In this document: positions 1 to 11,739 of the stretch, piece after piece
Layout: each line of letters starts with the position of its first letter
Numbering within the stretch: the stretch's first letter is position 1
Assembly (NCBI GenBank): GCA_037954235.1
Contig: JBBMOA010000016.1
Span: 26,838,383-26,902,382 of the forward strand
DNA: 64,000 bases
Source: Aulostomus chinensis
Lineage: Eukaryota > Chordata > Actinopteri > Syngnathiformes > Aulostomidae
Direction of reading: 5' to 3'
Notes under the pieces: model-generated
The model's database searches: none
What the model was told of the DNA's origin: nothing
Seen by the model: only the letters and a program-made list of their open reading frames with translations
Program-made: the position numbers and the translations under genes

Positions 1-693
1 GATTACAGTCACAACATGGCCAACTGAGATCTCCAGACCTGCGATGTTTGGATGCATCGATCTCTGTCTGTACGTCAGGCTCTCACTTGACCGTCTCACA
101 ACTGTTGGTCCCGCTGATGTTGAACCCTGCTGTGTTGGTCCCTGCAGAACGCACCAGCCTGGGTCCAGAGGGTCTGGCCTGTCACTCAAGATTCTGGATG
201 GACTTGATATTATTTGTATGTATGTGGTGATTGAAGCAGTCAGAGATGAAAGCCAGATGAAAGTGCAGACAAATGGCACTGCACTGGATAATAGAAGTAC
301 ATAAATGTATATTGTTCCATGTTATTTTCTTCAATATAGTTGACAGGAGGGTCAGGCTTCCGGATTTCTATGTACTTTTTGTTATAATCCCTGAATCAGT
401 CACGATGTCTCAACGCTAATCAATAAACTATGATGTTTAAAAAAGGAAGCATCAAAATCTCGAACACATCAGGAATGCAGGGCCAAATTCACCTCCACTC
501 AATCAAAGACTGCTACCAGTTAGATTGGTTGGCCCGTTCAGCTGTCCATCAACAGCCGAAACCAGACTGCACCTGATTGGGCAACTTAGCTGTCTGTCAA
601 AAGGCTGAGACCAGGAACCCGAAAGCGGGTATGAGGGCCTTGTTGGATCGGTGTTGGGCGAGCAGCATCCAGGAGGACGAGCATGGATCCAGG

Positions 694-951
694 AATGGAC
701 TCAATTTTATAGAGCGCTTTTCTACCTTAGCAGCAATCAAAGTGCTTGACAGTGTCGTCTCATTCACCCGTTCACACACTCACTCACTGATGGTGGAGGC
801 TGCCATGCAAGGCGCCAACCTACTCATCAGGAGTAATTATGGGTTCAGTATCTTGCTCAAGGACACTTGGACATGGTCATTGGGGTCGAGGATTGAACCA
901 GCGACCCATTGGTTGCTAGACGGCCACTCTGCCCCTGAGCCACGCCGCCCC
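694..951 (+). repeat. Dispersed teleost repeat, copy 1
   Basis: Starts AATGGACTCAATTTTATA, contains ATTCACCCGTTCACAC and CTCAAGGACACTTGGACATG, and ends near GAGCCACGCCGCCCC. It matches 20592-20822 at about 85% by eye in the same orientation. The pattern is familiar from many fish genomes. Its class is not certain. Confidence 0.7.
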
Positions 952-1300
952 AGGAGAAAACCCAGCAAGAAGAAAAAGTTCTTTTATACAACGAGCAACA
1001 GATGGGAGGAGAAGGATGAAAGGCTCAGTGCAGTCCTGGGATTCTTGAGTTCATTTGCTCGCTAGAGGAGTTGTAAAGAACCTAAAGTTTGAGCTACGGA
1101 CGCGTGAGTAGCAGCCTCTCTGTTGGACAGGTAAGAAACCCGTTTACCAACTTTGCTAGCGAGCTAGTAGAGGCTACATTAGCAGTAATTTACTGTCAGT
1201 GTAGGTTGTGAGGAGCGAGGAGCGAGGGTTCATGAGTACGATTCAAAACACGATTTAGACAGATTTATGCCACATTGTTTGTATGGCGTGTTTCTTTTGT

Positions 1301-1377
1301 AAAATTAAAAAAAGAAAATAAAAGAATATACAAAAAATTTACAAAAAAGAAAAAAAAAAAGAAAAAAAGAAAAAAAC
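1301..1377 (+). repeat. A-rich low-complexity run
   Basis: A-rich tract interrupted by single G, T and C bases. It could be the tail of a retroposed sequence read on the plus strand. Confidence 0.7.
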
Positions 1378-1739
1378 AGGCGGCGCCTGCCCCTTCTTTA
1401 AGTTCTATTTTGTAGAGGTTCCGCCCCATCAGAGCTACCATGACTGGGTTCATCCCCAGCATGCATGATGTGAGCTCTCAATTCTTTTCTTCAGCATCAG
1501 CAGTTGAAATTTGAAGCTAAGATGAAGAGGTCCAGTTGGTCTGCTGGCGTTCCAGCTGCCAAGCCAGCTGTCCCTGCCCAGAGCCTCAAGAGATCTCCAG
1601 CTAAAGTTCCCAGTTAACCAAGTCCACACCCATTTCCAGGGCCAGGTACGTCCTCGCCACATGTGCTACTGGCCTCTGTTGTCTCCCTCATGCTCGAGTT
1701 GGCTGCAGGCCTTCTCACTGCGCCGCTGGTCGTGCTCAT

Positions 1740-2330
1740 GATGACGGTGTGACGACAGTCAGTAATTGCTGGATTCTCCTCAGAAAAGACGTGAGCTCCT
1801 GGATTGTCCCATTTTCCCTTGCTGGATTACTTGGACTATTTTCCAGAGCGCAACAGTTCAGCCCCACAGGCAGCCGCTGAGGCTGGAAGTGGTCGCCGTC
1901 CTCCTGGTCAGTCCTGTCCATCAAACTGTATTACAAACACTGGCGCGAGTGACGATGATGATTGGAACGCATGTCTCATCGCAGCTGAGAAGAAGAAGTA
2001 AGGCAGCGGTCTGTTTGCAAGGCCAACTGCTCGGCTGCGGTTGTTTCATCTCAGCCACTCTGCATTTGCCTTCACTCAGCACTTTGCGGCTGCTTCCATG
2101 AAGGCATAGATCTTTTCCCCATCTTGCCGCAGCCGGGATCTTATCACAGGGTTGCAGCCAACATTCAGGCCAGAAGGGCTAGTGGACTGGAGGTCCCCCC
2201 ACTATCACTGATGTGGAGCAGGCTCCACTAACAAGAGTGGACCTGTTTGCTGCACGAGTCAATGTGTAATGCACATCCTGGTTTTCCATGAGTTCAGTCT
2301 TCCACCTGAGTGGAAGCGTCTCCGACCCTT
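1740..2330 (+). pseudogene. Degraded retroelement-like sequence, possibly DIRS type
   Basis: Near 2230 a frame reads RVDLFAARVNV, stop, CTSWFS, which recalls the VDLFASRENTHC motif of the DIRS retrotransposon RNase H region. Stops interrupt it and no longer domain is clear. Upstream, 1804-2001 encodes a 65-residue ORF (LLDYLDYFPERNSS) that I do not recognise. Confidence 0.3.
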
Positions 2331-2540
2331 CAAGACTGGCGGTGTTCTAGGAGTTTGGTCTCTTCAGCTCTAACAGAACAACTACAGAATCTGGAGTCAC
2401 ACATGTACCCAACATTGCCATCAAAGTGACTTGCGGTGTGTCACTCATACGCTGAGATTCTGCTATGTTGCCTCGTTGTTAATGTTGTTGCTATGGCAAT
2501 GCATGTCAGAACCTTGGGATGGGAGGAGATTCTGAAGAAG

Positions 2541-4503
2541 CAAGGCAAGGCAATTTTATTTGTAGAGCCCGTTTCCACAAACAGTTTGTCTCAAAGGGCT
2601 TCACATGGCATCATAACAACATCCTCTGCCCTTAGACCCTCACATCGACTGAGGAGAAATTCCATAGAAAACCCTTTTAACAGGGAAAAATCTGAGAAAC
2701 CTCAGGGTGAGCAACAGAGGAGGGATCCCTCACCAGGAGGGACAGACGTGCAGTAGATGTTGGTACAGACAAGAAAACAGTTTACAATACAAAATGTGGG
2801 AAACATGGAAATGTTAATAACAGCTGAAGAAGGAAGCTTCTGGTAGGGGAGGCAGGGAGAGCAAGCCAGCTTGATGGGGGACTGGATGGTAGACTGGTTC
2901 ATGGGAGAGGAGGCAGGGAGAGCAAGCCAGCTTGATGGGGGACTGGATGGTAGACTGGTTCATGGGAGGGGAGGCAGGGAGAGCAAGCCAGCTTGATGGG
3001 GGACTGGATGGTAGACTGGTTCATGGGAGGGGAGGCAGGGAGAGCAAGCCAGCTTGATGGGGGACTGGATGGTAGACTGGTTCATGGGAGGGGAGGCAGG
3101 GAGAGCAAGCCAGCTTGATGGGGGACTGGATGGTAGACTGGTTCATGGAAGGGGAGGCAGGGAGAGCAAGCCAGCTTGATGGGGGACTGGATGGTAGACT
3201 GGTTCATGGGAGGGGAGGCAGGGAGAGCAAGCCAGCTTGATGGGGGACTGGATGGCAGACTGGTTCATGGAAGGGGAGCGCAGGGAGAGCAAGCCAGCTT
3301 GATGGGGGACTGGATGGCAGACTGGTTCATGGAAGGGGAGCGCAGGCCGGTGTAACAGTAGGGAATAAGGGGGGGGGGGCGATGCAGGCGGCGGTTGGGG
3401 CTCTGGTGGATCTGTGGAAACACAGAGAGACTGCGAGACACCAAGGCCAAACTACAAAGTGCAACAAGTAGTGGTAATGACAGTTCCAAAAATGTGCAGG
3501 GAGGAGAGGAGGAGAGAGGGGGAGAGGAGAGGAGAGGAGAGGAGGGAAGGGCTCCATGTAACCTGATGTGTCCCCCAGCAGTCTAAGCCTACAGCAGCAT
3601 AGCTATCAATGGTTCAGAGCTACCTGAACCAGTCCTGACTGAAGGCTCTGTCATAGAGGAAGGTCTTAAGCCTGGACTTAAACGTAGTCAGAGTGTCTGC
3701 CTCTCTGACCCATGGAGAGATGCTGGTTCCATAGTAAAGGAGCCCGGTAACTAAAGGCTCTACCTCCCAGTCTGTTTGTATTGATACTGGGAATCACTAA
3801 AAGACCTGCATTCTGGGAGCGGAGTGCTCTGGTCGGACAGGAGGGACTAATGAGCTCTTTCAAATAGGATGGAGCTTCATCATTGAGAGCCTTATAAGTC
3901 AGCAGAAGGACTTTGAAGTGGATTCTAGATCCTACAGGAAGCCAGTGGAGAGAAGCTAAAGTGGAGAGATGTGTTCTCTCTTCTTAACTCCCGTCAAAAC
4001 CCTCGCTGCAGCGTTCTGGACCAGCTGGAGACTCTTTAGAGAGTATTTAGGACATCCTGACAGGAGAGAGTTGCAGTAGTCCAGCCGAGAAGTGATAAAT
4101 GCATGCACCAGTTTTTCAGCATCACTCTGGGAAAGGATGTTCCTAATCTTAGCGATACTTCGCAGATGGAAGAAGGCGGTCCTGGTCACATGATTTATGT
4201 GGGAGCTGAAGGAAAGGTCCTGGTCAAAAATGACCCCAAGGTTCCTTGCAGTTGTACTCAAAGTTAGAGTGATGCCATCTAGAGTAGAGATCCGATTCAA
4301 GAGTGTGTCCCTGTGGTGTTTAGGTCCAAAAATGATTACCTCAGTTTTATCTGAATTGAGCATTAAGAAGTTAGAAGACATCCAGGATTTAATGTCTTTC
4401 AGGCAGTCTAGCAGATGAGTAAGCTGGCTTGTGTCGTCTGGCTCCATCGACCAGTAAAGTTGTGTGTCATCTGCATAACAGTGAGCACTGAGGTAAAAGG
4501 TGT
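2541..4503 (-). mobile_element. L2/CR1-like LINE fragment, copy A (5'-truncated)
   Basis: In the minus-strand direction it runs from the reverse transcriptase C-terminal half through the 3' UTR to a 3' end reading about GCCTTGCCTTG near 2541. A similar 3' end occurs in copy B at 11740-13379. The 3' part carries a 61-bp minisatellite. It is truncated at about 4503, just upstream of the YADD motif. Confidence 0.8.
2845..3346. repeat. 61-bp minisatellite inside LINE copy A
   Basis: About 8.2 tandem copies of a 61-bp unit containing GGCAGGGAGAGCAAGCCAGC and GACTGGATGGTAGACTGG. Each 60-base line shifts by one base, which gives the period. The last two units carry GGGGAGCGCAGG and GATGGCAG variants. 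Confidence 0.95.
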
Positions 4504-4516
4504 AATATTTCTCCAA
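3640..4516 (-). pseudogene. LINE reverse transcriptase fragment (YADD box)
   Basis: The open stretch 4516-3956 encodes CYADDTQLY (catalytic YADD at about 4466-4477), LNSDKTEVIIFGP, LGVIFDQDLSFSSHI and HAFITSRLDYCNSLLSG, all typical of L2/CR1-clade reverse transcriptase. It stops after KKREHISPL. The C-terminal part continues in another frame at 3863-3678 (GGRAFSYRAPLLWNQ), so the copy is frameshifted and dead. Confidence 0.85.
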
Positions 4517-5109
4517 AGTCTTCCTTTAAACTTCCTGAGCCGTCACCGACCACCAGGTCAAAGTGCTTTATAACGTGAAAAAGTTCAAGACTACTCCTAC
4601 TACATACCAACGCTGTGGCGGCACGTGCGTTCACAGGCTAACATTAGTGTTTCACAAACCAAGATGACATACAGAGCCAATCGCTGTAGCCTCAGTCTGC
4701 CTGAAAAGGATGAGATTCATGTGTTTCCTTCTCAAGTTTTCACAGTATTACATTTCCACTGTCAAAATATTGGAAGGTTTCCGTTGCCTCAGGTCCACTC
4801 GCTGCCACTGACTTCATTTGTTTTTGTCTCTTCCCTCAACTCAAACACTGTCGTGCTCTGGCTTATTTTCTTTCTGCAAATCTTGGTCAGAATTTATCTT
4901 CCTCTCATGCTCCCTCATTTGACCCGATGACACAGTTTATTGTTTATAGCTGATGTATGGAGCCGGTTGGAGCAGCCACCAATCAAGCCTGCTGGGCCGC
5001 ACATCTGCGGAACACCTCAGTTCTTCACCAGCAAAATATTTACCAGTTTCTCTGTGAGCTACTGTCAATTTGTACACATTTTCCTGACAAATCACTGTGT
5101 GTGTGTGTT

Positions 5110-5341
5110 CTTGTACTTGCTACATTGTGAGGACTAGAATACGTATTTAACCAACAGAGTGAGGACATTTTTGGAAAGTGAGGACATTTTAGCAGGTCCT
5201 CACATCGTCAAAGGGCCATTTGAAGGTGAAGACTTGGTTTTAGGGTCGAGGTTAGAATCAGGCAGTCAGGTAAGATGGCTAGGGTGGGGGCTAGGGAATG
5301 TATTACGTCAATGAAAGTCCTCACAAAGGTATAAGTACAAG
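5110..5341. mobile_element. 232-bp inverted-repeat element (MITE) in a GT tract
   Basis: Ends CTTGTACTTGCTACATTGTG and CACAAAGGTATAAGTACAAG form imperfect terminal inverted repeats of about 25 bp, extended by AGGAC/GTCCT. GT repeats lie directly outside both ends (5093-5108 and 5344-5375). Not coding. Confidence 0.7.
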
Positions 5342-5398
5342 GATGTGTGTGTGTGTGTGTGTTTGAGTGTGTGTGTGTTTGTATGCTTTGTTTGTATC

Positions 5399-5757
5399 AG
5401 ATCCACCAGTAAACACCAGACTGGTGGATGGTGGAGGTTCAGTTCTACATCAGATCCACCAGTAAACACCAGACCAGTGGATGGTGGAGGTTCAGGTCTA
5501 CATCAGATCCACCAGTAACACCAGACCGGTGGATGGTGGAGGTTCAGTTCTACATCAGATCCACCAGTAAACACCAGACTGGTGGATGGTGGAGGTTCAG
5601 TTCTACATCAGATCCACCAGTAAACACCAGACCGGTGGATGGTGGAGGTTCAGTTCTACATCAGATCCACCAGTAAACAACAGACCGGTGGATGGTGGAG
5701 GTTCAGTTCTACATCAGATCCACCAGTAAACACCAGACTGGTGGATGGTGGAGGTTC
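5399..5757. repeat. 53-bp minisatellite with an internal hairpin
   Basis: About 6.8 copies of a 53-bp unit containing ATCCACCAGTAAACACCAGA and GGTGGATGGTGGAGGTTCAG. In each unit CCACCAGT and ACTGGTGG (or a close variant) are inverted repeats around a 9-nt loop. One unit lacks one base. Confidence 0.92.
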
Positions 5758-7021
5758 AATCACTCAAAGTTTAGGTAAAGCCAGATTGAAACACAGCAGC
5801 AAAATATTATCCAACATTTAGCTTAATCCTACAAACCTGACATCAGAGGAACATGGCTGCCGTGACTCGTGTTGCTATGTGTCCCCATTTTGAAGGAGGG
5901 GCATCGCGTCTAATACTATTGCCGTATTTGGCGTTCCATTCTCTTCAGGGTCCCAGTACTGCACTGGTTTGTCCCTGTCTATAATTGCTTTCCTGTAACA
6001 TTTAGTTTGAACAGATTGTTAAAACAGAAAGAGGTTTTTACTGCAGTATTTGTTTCCAGGTTACCACGTTTGTTTTCAAAGAATTAAATTCAAATTTCCC
6101 AACAAAAAGGGCTCGCGTACTTTGGCTTTCAACAGCCACTACATCAAACTGAGATAACCAGTGTTTGACTTGGCCTCCTCACCGTTTACATGTGACTGGC
6201 AGTTCGTGGGTGGGATTTGTAAATTCAACACAGCAGAATATTTCCTGGGTCACTTCATACTATTACATCACATCAGTTCTGAGTAACAGCGTCAGGGAGA
6301 CTTCACTTCCACGATGAGTATAAAATCAGATTTTAAACAGTGTTGTCCAACTGTTGTGTGTTTTGCCAACATCTGTAGCAACAACAGGAATCTGATTTTG
6401 TTGACCACAAAATGGCGGGCTGTGAGGATCCCATGACCCGCCAGCTGGGGCTCATGTTGAGTGACTGGCACCACACGGCTGCTTGTCAAAGCCACTGGAT
6501 GTTCCCAGATGTGTTGTGAGACTTCAACACAAGCATAAAGCCAAAGATGTGTAACCCAGGAGTCTGAAATCCAGCCGAGGCTGAAGCTGCGCGCTGTATG
6601 AAGGAAAGAAGCTGTAACATTTTTGTTTCCCTCCGTCCAGGTTGCCCCGCCAGTACCTACCAGAGGTAAATGGCCGGGAGACGACATAAAGACAATCACC
6701 ATTTCATCTCCACCTTCTTATCCTCGCGGTTGCATTTTCATTGCAGAGATGCAATCATTTGGTGATGACTTCCAGACGTCCCGTTGCTTCCTTGTGGCGT
6801 TGGGATGTGTAGTTATGGCACGGCAGTAAGATATATTGAGCAAATTTATAAGAGCTTAAGAGAGCTGGGCTCATTTTTCAGAATTCTGACTACAAAATCT
6901 AGAGGGAACAACATCAGAGAACCTAAAAGATTGATGTGTGTGTGGACTCTGAGAGCCAGCACTGGAACTGTGGTGTGTGAGAGGGAGAACAAAAAAGAAG
7001 TTTGATCTCCTCATTCAGCAG

Positions 7022-7049
7022 AGAGGAGGAGGAGGAGGAGGAGGAGGAG
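7022..7049. repeat. (GGA)n microsatellite
   Basis: About nine GGA triplets on the plus strand. Confidence 0.9.
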
Positions 7050-7385
7050 CTCTGGCCTTGGGTCCCTGGGCACAGAAGGTGCTGCAGCAGCGTGGAAGCT
7101 CCGCTGCCTTTACTAACTCATCTCAGACAGTCCCGCTGCTTCTGCACTGTTCGTCATCACACCACATGCACTCGTCTGCGTCCCTGAAGGTCCGTAACCG
7201 TCCCGTCAGGACCGGCTCGTCATGGTTAGAACCACGTCACCACTGCAACAAATGATTCAAGGTTCTACTCAGCACTGACGACTTGCTCTGAACCGCTCCT
7301 GGGCCGACCCGGCAGCGTGCTGAACCAAGACGGGGAGTGTGCTGCTGAAAGGGTGGCCCAACATAAGGCCCTGCACCCCACAAAC

Positions 7386-7415
7386 GGTGGAGGGTGGAGG
7401 GTGGAGGGTGGAGGG
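7386..7415 (+). other. G-quadruplex motif
   Basis: Four GGG tracts separated by TGGA loops at 7392-7415, a canonical G3N4 quadruplex pattern on the plus strand. Confidence 0.8.
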
Positions 7416-7515
7416 CAGAGACGTGTGTGAGGAGAACGGTGTCTTAAAATGATCTGCCTTGTTGGATGTGTGTGATTGGCTGGCGGGTGGTGCTGCGGGG
7501 GACTCAGCTGGTATT

Positions 7516-7720
7516 ATTCCCTGTCGACTACATTCCCTGTCGACTACATTCCCGTCGACTACATTCCCTGTCGACTACATTCCCGTCGACTGCATTCCCT
7601 GTCGACTGCATTCCCTGTCGACTACATTCCCTGTCGACTGCATTCCCTGTCGACTGCATTCCCTGTCGACTGCATTCCCTGTCGACTACATTCCTGTCGA
7701 CTACATTCCCGTCGACTACA
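7516..7720. repeat. 15/16-bp minisatellite with a SalI site in each unit
   Basis: Thirteen copies of ATTCCCTGTCGACTAC or its variants (ACTGC ending, or loss of one base as ATTCCCGTCGACTAC). GTCGAC occurs in every unit. Confidence 0.93.
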
Positions 7721-9279
7721 CCTGGACCCGAGCAGCTGCCTAACATTTAGAAAGTCCACTAAGACTTATTACATTAAAATGCAACTCATTCATGCAAATG
7801 GCAGATAATAATGAGTACTTCTGCTGGGGCAGTGCCAGTGTTCCACTAAAATCATCAAGACTAACTTTAATTTTGCTATTGTCACTTTATTGTCAGGTTT
7901 CTTTTTGAAGTGAACTGATGCTTCCTCCTCTTTACTGATGTGAACCTCTGCAAGCAAGAGACCACATGATGGCAGATTGAAATTATTAGATGAAAAAATT
8001 AATGAATCATTGATAAATCAATTTACAACACGTGCAACATTCATTCATTCATTGTCTTCCGCTTATTATTACAACAGAGCAGCTGGATTTTAACAGCGAC
8101 TTGACTCCCTTCGGTCTCCATGGCGTCTTTGGAAACGCAGACATTACTGATTTTTGGCCTTCATCACCACACTCTTGGGGAAGCAGTTCTTGAGGCCCTT
8201 TCCTACCCTGCTGCTGTCAGCATCAGCCTGAGAGAGGAACCCAACACAAAAATCTCTGCCACATCCAAGACTCCATCTTTGCCTCTGTCTATGCTGACGA
8301 GCTGTGCAGGGCGAGCCTGTGAATATTTGAGCCTCGTGGAGCCTCCATGGTGGGCAGTTCCCTTAAAAAAGCTCCTAGAACTCTCCTAACTTTCCAAGTC
8401 ACTGAAGTAATTTGACTTGTGTCAAGTCATTATCACAACATAAATCACTGTTATTCTCCACCACACATCCTGAAATGCAGGGATGACCTACTTTCTAGCC
8501 CTCACAACAAATTGATTTCAACATAAAAGCATGATGATAATTTTCTGTTGGCACAGTTATAGAATTAAATTCCTGGCTTTTACCGGAGAGCAAGAATGCA
8601 CTCCCTGCTGGACCGGCTACACAAACACACTGGGGATAGGTGCACTTAGTAGGACTGATATGTTGAAGAATACCAAATGTTCCAGGGAAGAATTTCCTGC
8701 TTATTATTGACTCCAGGTTTCACAGTTGGCATCCAGCTTCTGTCTGTTCACCGAGAGTTTGAAGCATTCAGGATAAATTAGCTTGATGCGGCCGTGGCGA
8801 GGGAATAACATTTGTCAACATCACCGTAATCGCCAGCGCCTTCAGTGCAGAAGCAAATTAGATTTTGAGACATTTTCCTCATTGCTGGATTGGAGTGCAT
8901 TCAAGGGGATGAAGACCTGACAAAATATGAAATAGAGTACTGACATGACCTGAAGTTATTCCCTGAACTGAAGCCAGTCAGGCAGGTGAGCGCCACGGTT
9001 GGTCGGCAAGCGCACAAACTGAAAGTTCTTGTACAGAATGATATATTTGGGTCTTTCTGCTGCTCGCTTTGATGCTTATTTCAATCATGACCAGCACACA
9101 CGAGCTGTTCAAGAACTTTCTGTTAGTTCGTTTTATGGCAGTTCAAATGCCAAGTCACAGAATTTATCTCAGGGTGCTTTTCATGCTGAGCAGGTCTCCA
9201 CTGTACCCCCCGTTATTTTGTGACATACAAGCAGAACCTGAATCTGGGTCGGCCGGCATCGGGCATTTTACAGAGGACG

Positions 9280-9302
9280 AGAGAGAGAGAGAGAGAGAGA
9301 GA
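9280..9302. repeat. (GA)n microsatellite
   Basis: About 11 GA dinucleotides. Confidence 0.9.
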
Positions 9303-11739
9303 AGCACGATGTAAACGTAGAAAGAACTAGGAAACAACGAGGTCATGGGACCAGACTAATATTGACATGCAGTAAGATTTATGGTCCCGTTCATCCACTG
9401 AAGCAGCTTGAGCACACGTGCAGCGAATCCTCCAGATTGGCTGAACGTGATTAGCAGAGAAAACCCCAAATTGCCCCTTTTCGGGGATAAATCCTGTCAT
9501 AAAAACAAAGGAATCTGCTAATGGTGGAGGCTGATGCTGCTCTGCTATCTTTGGAGCTTCGCATGATGGGGGGAGTTACTGACCCTGAGAAATGTGCAGA
9601 GACTTGATGGTTTACTCTCACATGCCAAGCTATCAACTCATCACCCCCTTGCACCTTGGCTTAATGGAGCCGCGGTAAATCTTGGCCTCATGAAGACCCT
9701 GCACCCATTTAGCAGACTGGTTCTTCTTTTATGACTCAAATGAAAAGTGTTTTTGTGGATTCCAGCACGGAGCTGATAGGCATTTGGTGTTGAAGGCTCA
9801 ACGTGTTCCAGCGCTTAATGGAGCAGACAGAAAAAGCATCCCTTGAAGTTATTATATTTTCAAAAAGCTCGTAAATCAAACAGATCTGAGGTGATCTGAA
9901 GAGCTCGACAGGGTCCCTCAGTCTCAGTCGGTGATCTGGCACCTCGTGTTACGCACTGCTGTTTTCCCCATTTTTCCTCCCCTGGTCTTATGTTGATTTA
10001 TGTTTTGTGTTGAGGGTCTGAGTGTTTATGTCTCGTACCCTGGATGACACATCTGCTGCTGATCGATGTTTCTGTTGTCTCGCCACATTCAAGAAATAAG
10101 ACACCACTTAACCCGTTTCTGGCAAGTGGACTTGATGTTCTACAGCTGACCAGCCATGTTTGGGCTTTGCATTTACCGAGTCGAAGAATAATAATCATTC
10201 ATTTTTTTTGTATAGCGCTTTTCATGGTACTCAAAGACAATTTATATCAAGAAAACAATTTAAATATAGCAGTAAAATAAAATAAATATAAATAAGTAGA
10301 ATAGTCACAGTCTAGACAGAGAGATCCACGGTGTGTATCCCTCCGTTCGCGATGCAGCACCAGCACCAGGTCTTCAACATGCCATCGACAAAAATACTGC
10401 ATCTGTTCAAAGAAATGTCAGTGAAAAAGAATGCGAACAGATCCATGAGGACTGGGAGGTGTGGCTGACAGCAGCAGGAATAGCAATGCAAAATAAAAAA
10501 ATATCTAGAGGAAGAGGAATGGCGAGATCAAGTGACGTCATCCCTGACGCGTTGAAGTCCAACATTCAGTCAGAACAACGGCAGACAGACAGGACCCAGA
10601 CGCCGCTGGCTGCAGTGTTTGTGATGAAGGGTTACAGCAGCCAGAGACCTGGAGAGCGAACCGGCTGCTCACGTTAGCAACATAGACAGACTTATTTTCA
10701 CGAATGAAAATGCCGTTTGTCTGATTGGGTTTCAGTCCCAACCTGTGATCGTCTCACTATCAGTTCAAGCTAATGTACCCAGGAGCAGTTGCTCTATGAG
10801 ACACGTGTGAATGTCAGCGGAGCACCGAGGTGCTGCCGCCGCAGGTGCAGTCACGTCTCACATTTGCAAGTTCTTCTAGTTTTATTGACACATTCGAGAG
10901 GCGCTGAAGCCTGGATCCTGATGCTGGTGCAGCTTTGTCTGGCTGATCTGGGACTCTCCAAACATTGGTGATTTACTTTGATTCTTTCAGTGAGGTTTGA
11001 GTTTCTGTACGTTCTGTTCTTCAGTGATCGCTGCTGCCCACTCTTTCTCTCACACAAACTACTGCTGCTGCTGGACTCATGAAATGTATCATTTCTGTGC
11101 AACAGAGAATTTTCACACTTGTATGCTGGTGTCAAAATACTCTCCAGGGAATCAAAGAGTCATAAATTCTTGCTTTGACTAGAATACACGACATTGCAGA
11201 GTTTGTAGGACGTGACATGTGGTAGTAGTCGTCCAAGCAGGTGAGAAAGGAACAAACCGAGTCGGGAGTGAGAGTGCAAGCTCCTGATGGTCCTGGAGTC
11301 TCTCTAGTCATTGTAGAGGCGCATCAGATCCACCGCCTGGCTGTTGTTCTATGCAGTGTTCTATGTGTTGTCGTACCTAACAGAACAGACGGTCAGTGAA
11401 TACTTGTGCCCTGTGTAATTTGTATCAGATTTCTTACATGTTACTACACCTTTGCTCCAGCGTGCTGAGATCTGAGATGAGAAGATTCAACTGCAACTTA
11501 TGTCCCAGGACGCCATGACCAGGGGACATGCCACTCCTCTCTGGTGAGGCCACCCAGGTGTGACATCACCAACATGGGTGGTGTTGGGCACATCATCTAT
11601 CTATCTATCCGTCATCAGCACCATTAACCAACAACTAAGTGGTATATAGAAATTTTATAAGAGGAATGTGTGGCACTGGTGCAGCCACAGGCACAGCCTG
11701 GTGCTGGCATAGAGCACGAGTACTGCTTCTACTTCTAGG

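Larger units (their letters stand above)
1..2540. other. Intergenic region with degraded repeats
   Basis: No host gene was recognised. It holds a dispersed repeat at 694-951, an A-rich run at 1301-1377, a splice-donor-like CAG|GTAAGAA at 1131 and a degraded retroelement-like stretch at 1740-2330. Confidence 0.5.
4504..11739. other. Intergenic region between the two LINE copies
   Basis: No host exon was recognised. It holds an inverted-repeat element (5110-5341), two minisatellites (5399-5757, 7516-7720), a GGA tract (7022-7049), a G-quadruplex motif (7392-7415) and a GA tract (9280-9302). The rest, including 5760-7020 and 7740-9270, shows only short ORFs with no recognisable domain. Confidence 0.55.

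Noticed and set aside
577..1065. 162-residue plus-strand ORF
   Set aside because: It runs through a dispersed repeat (694-951) whose second copy at 20592 is also partly open. No protein family is recognisable.
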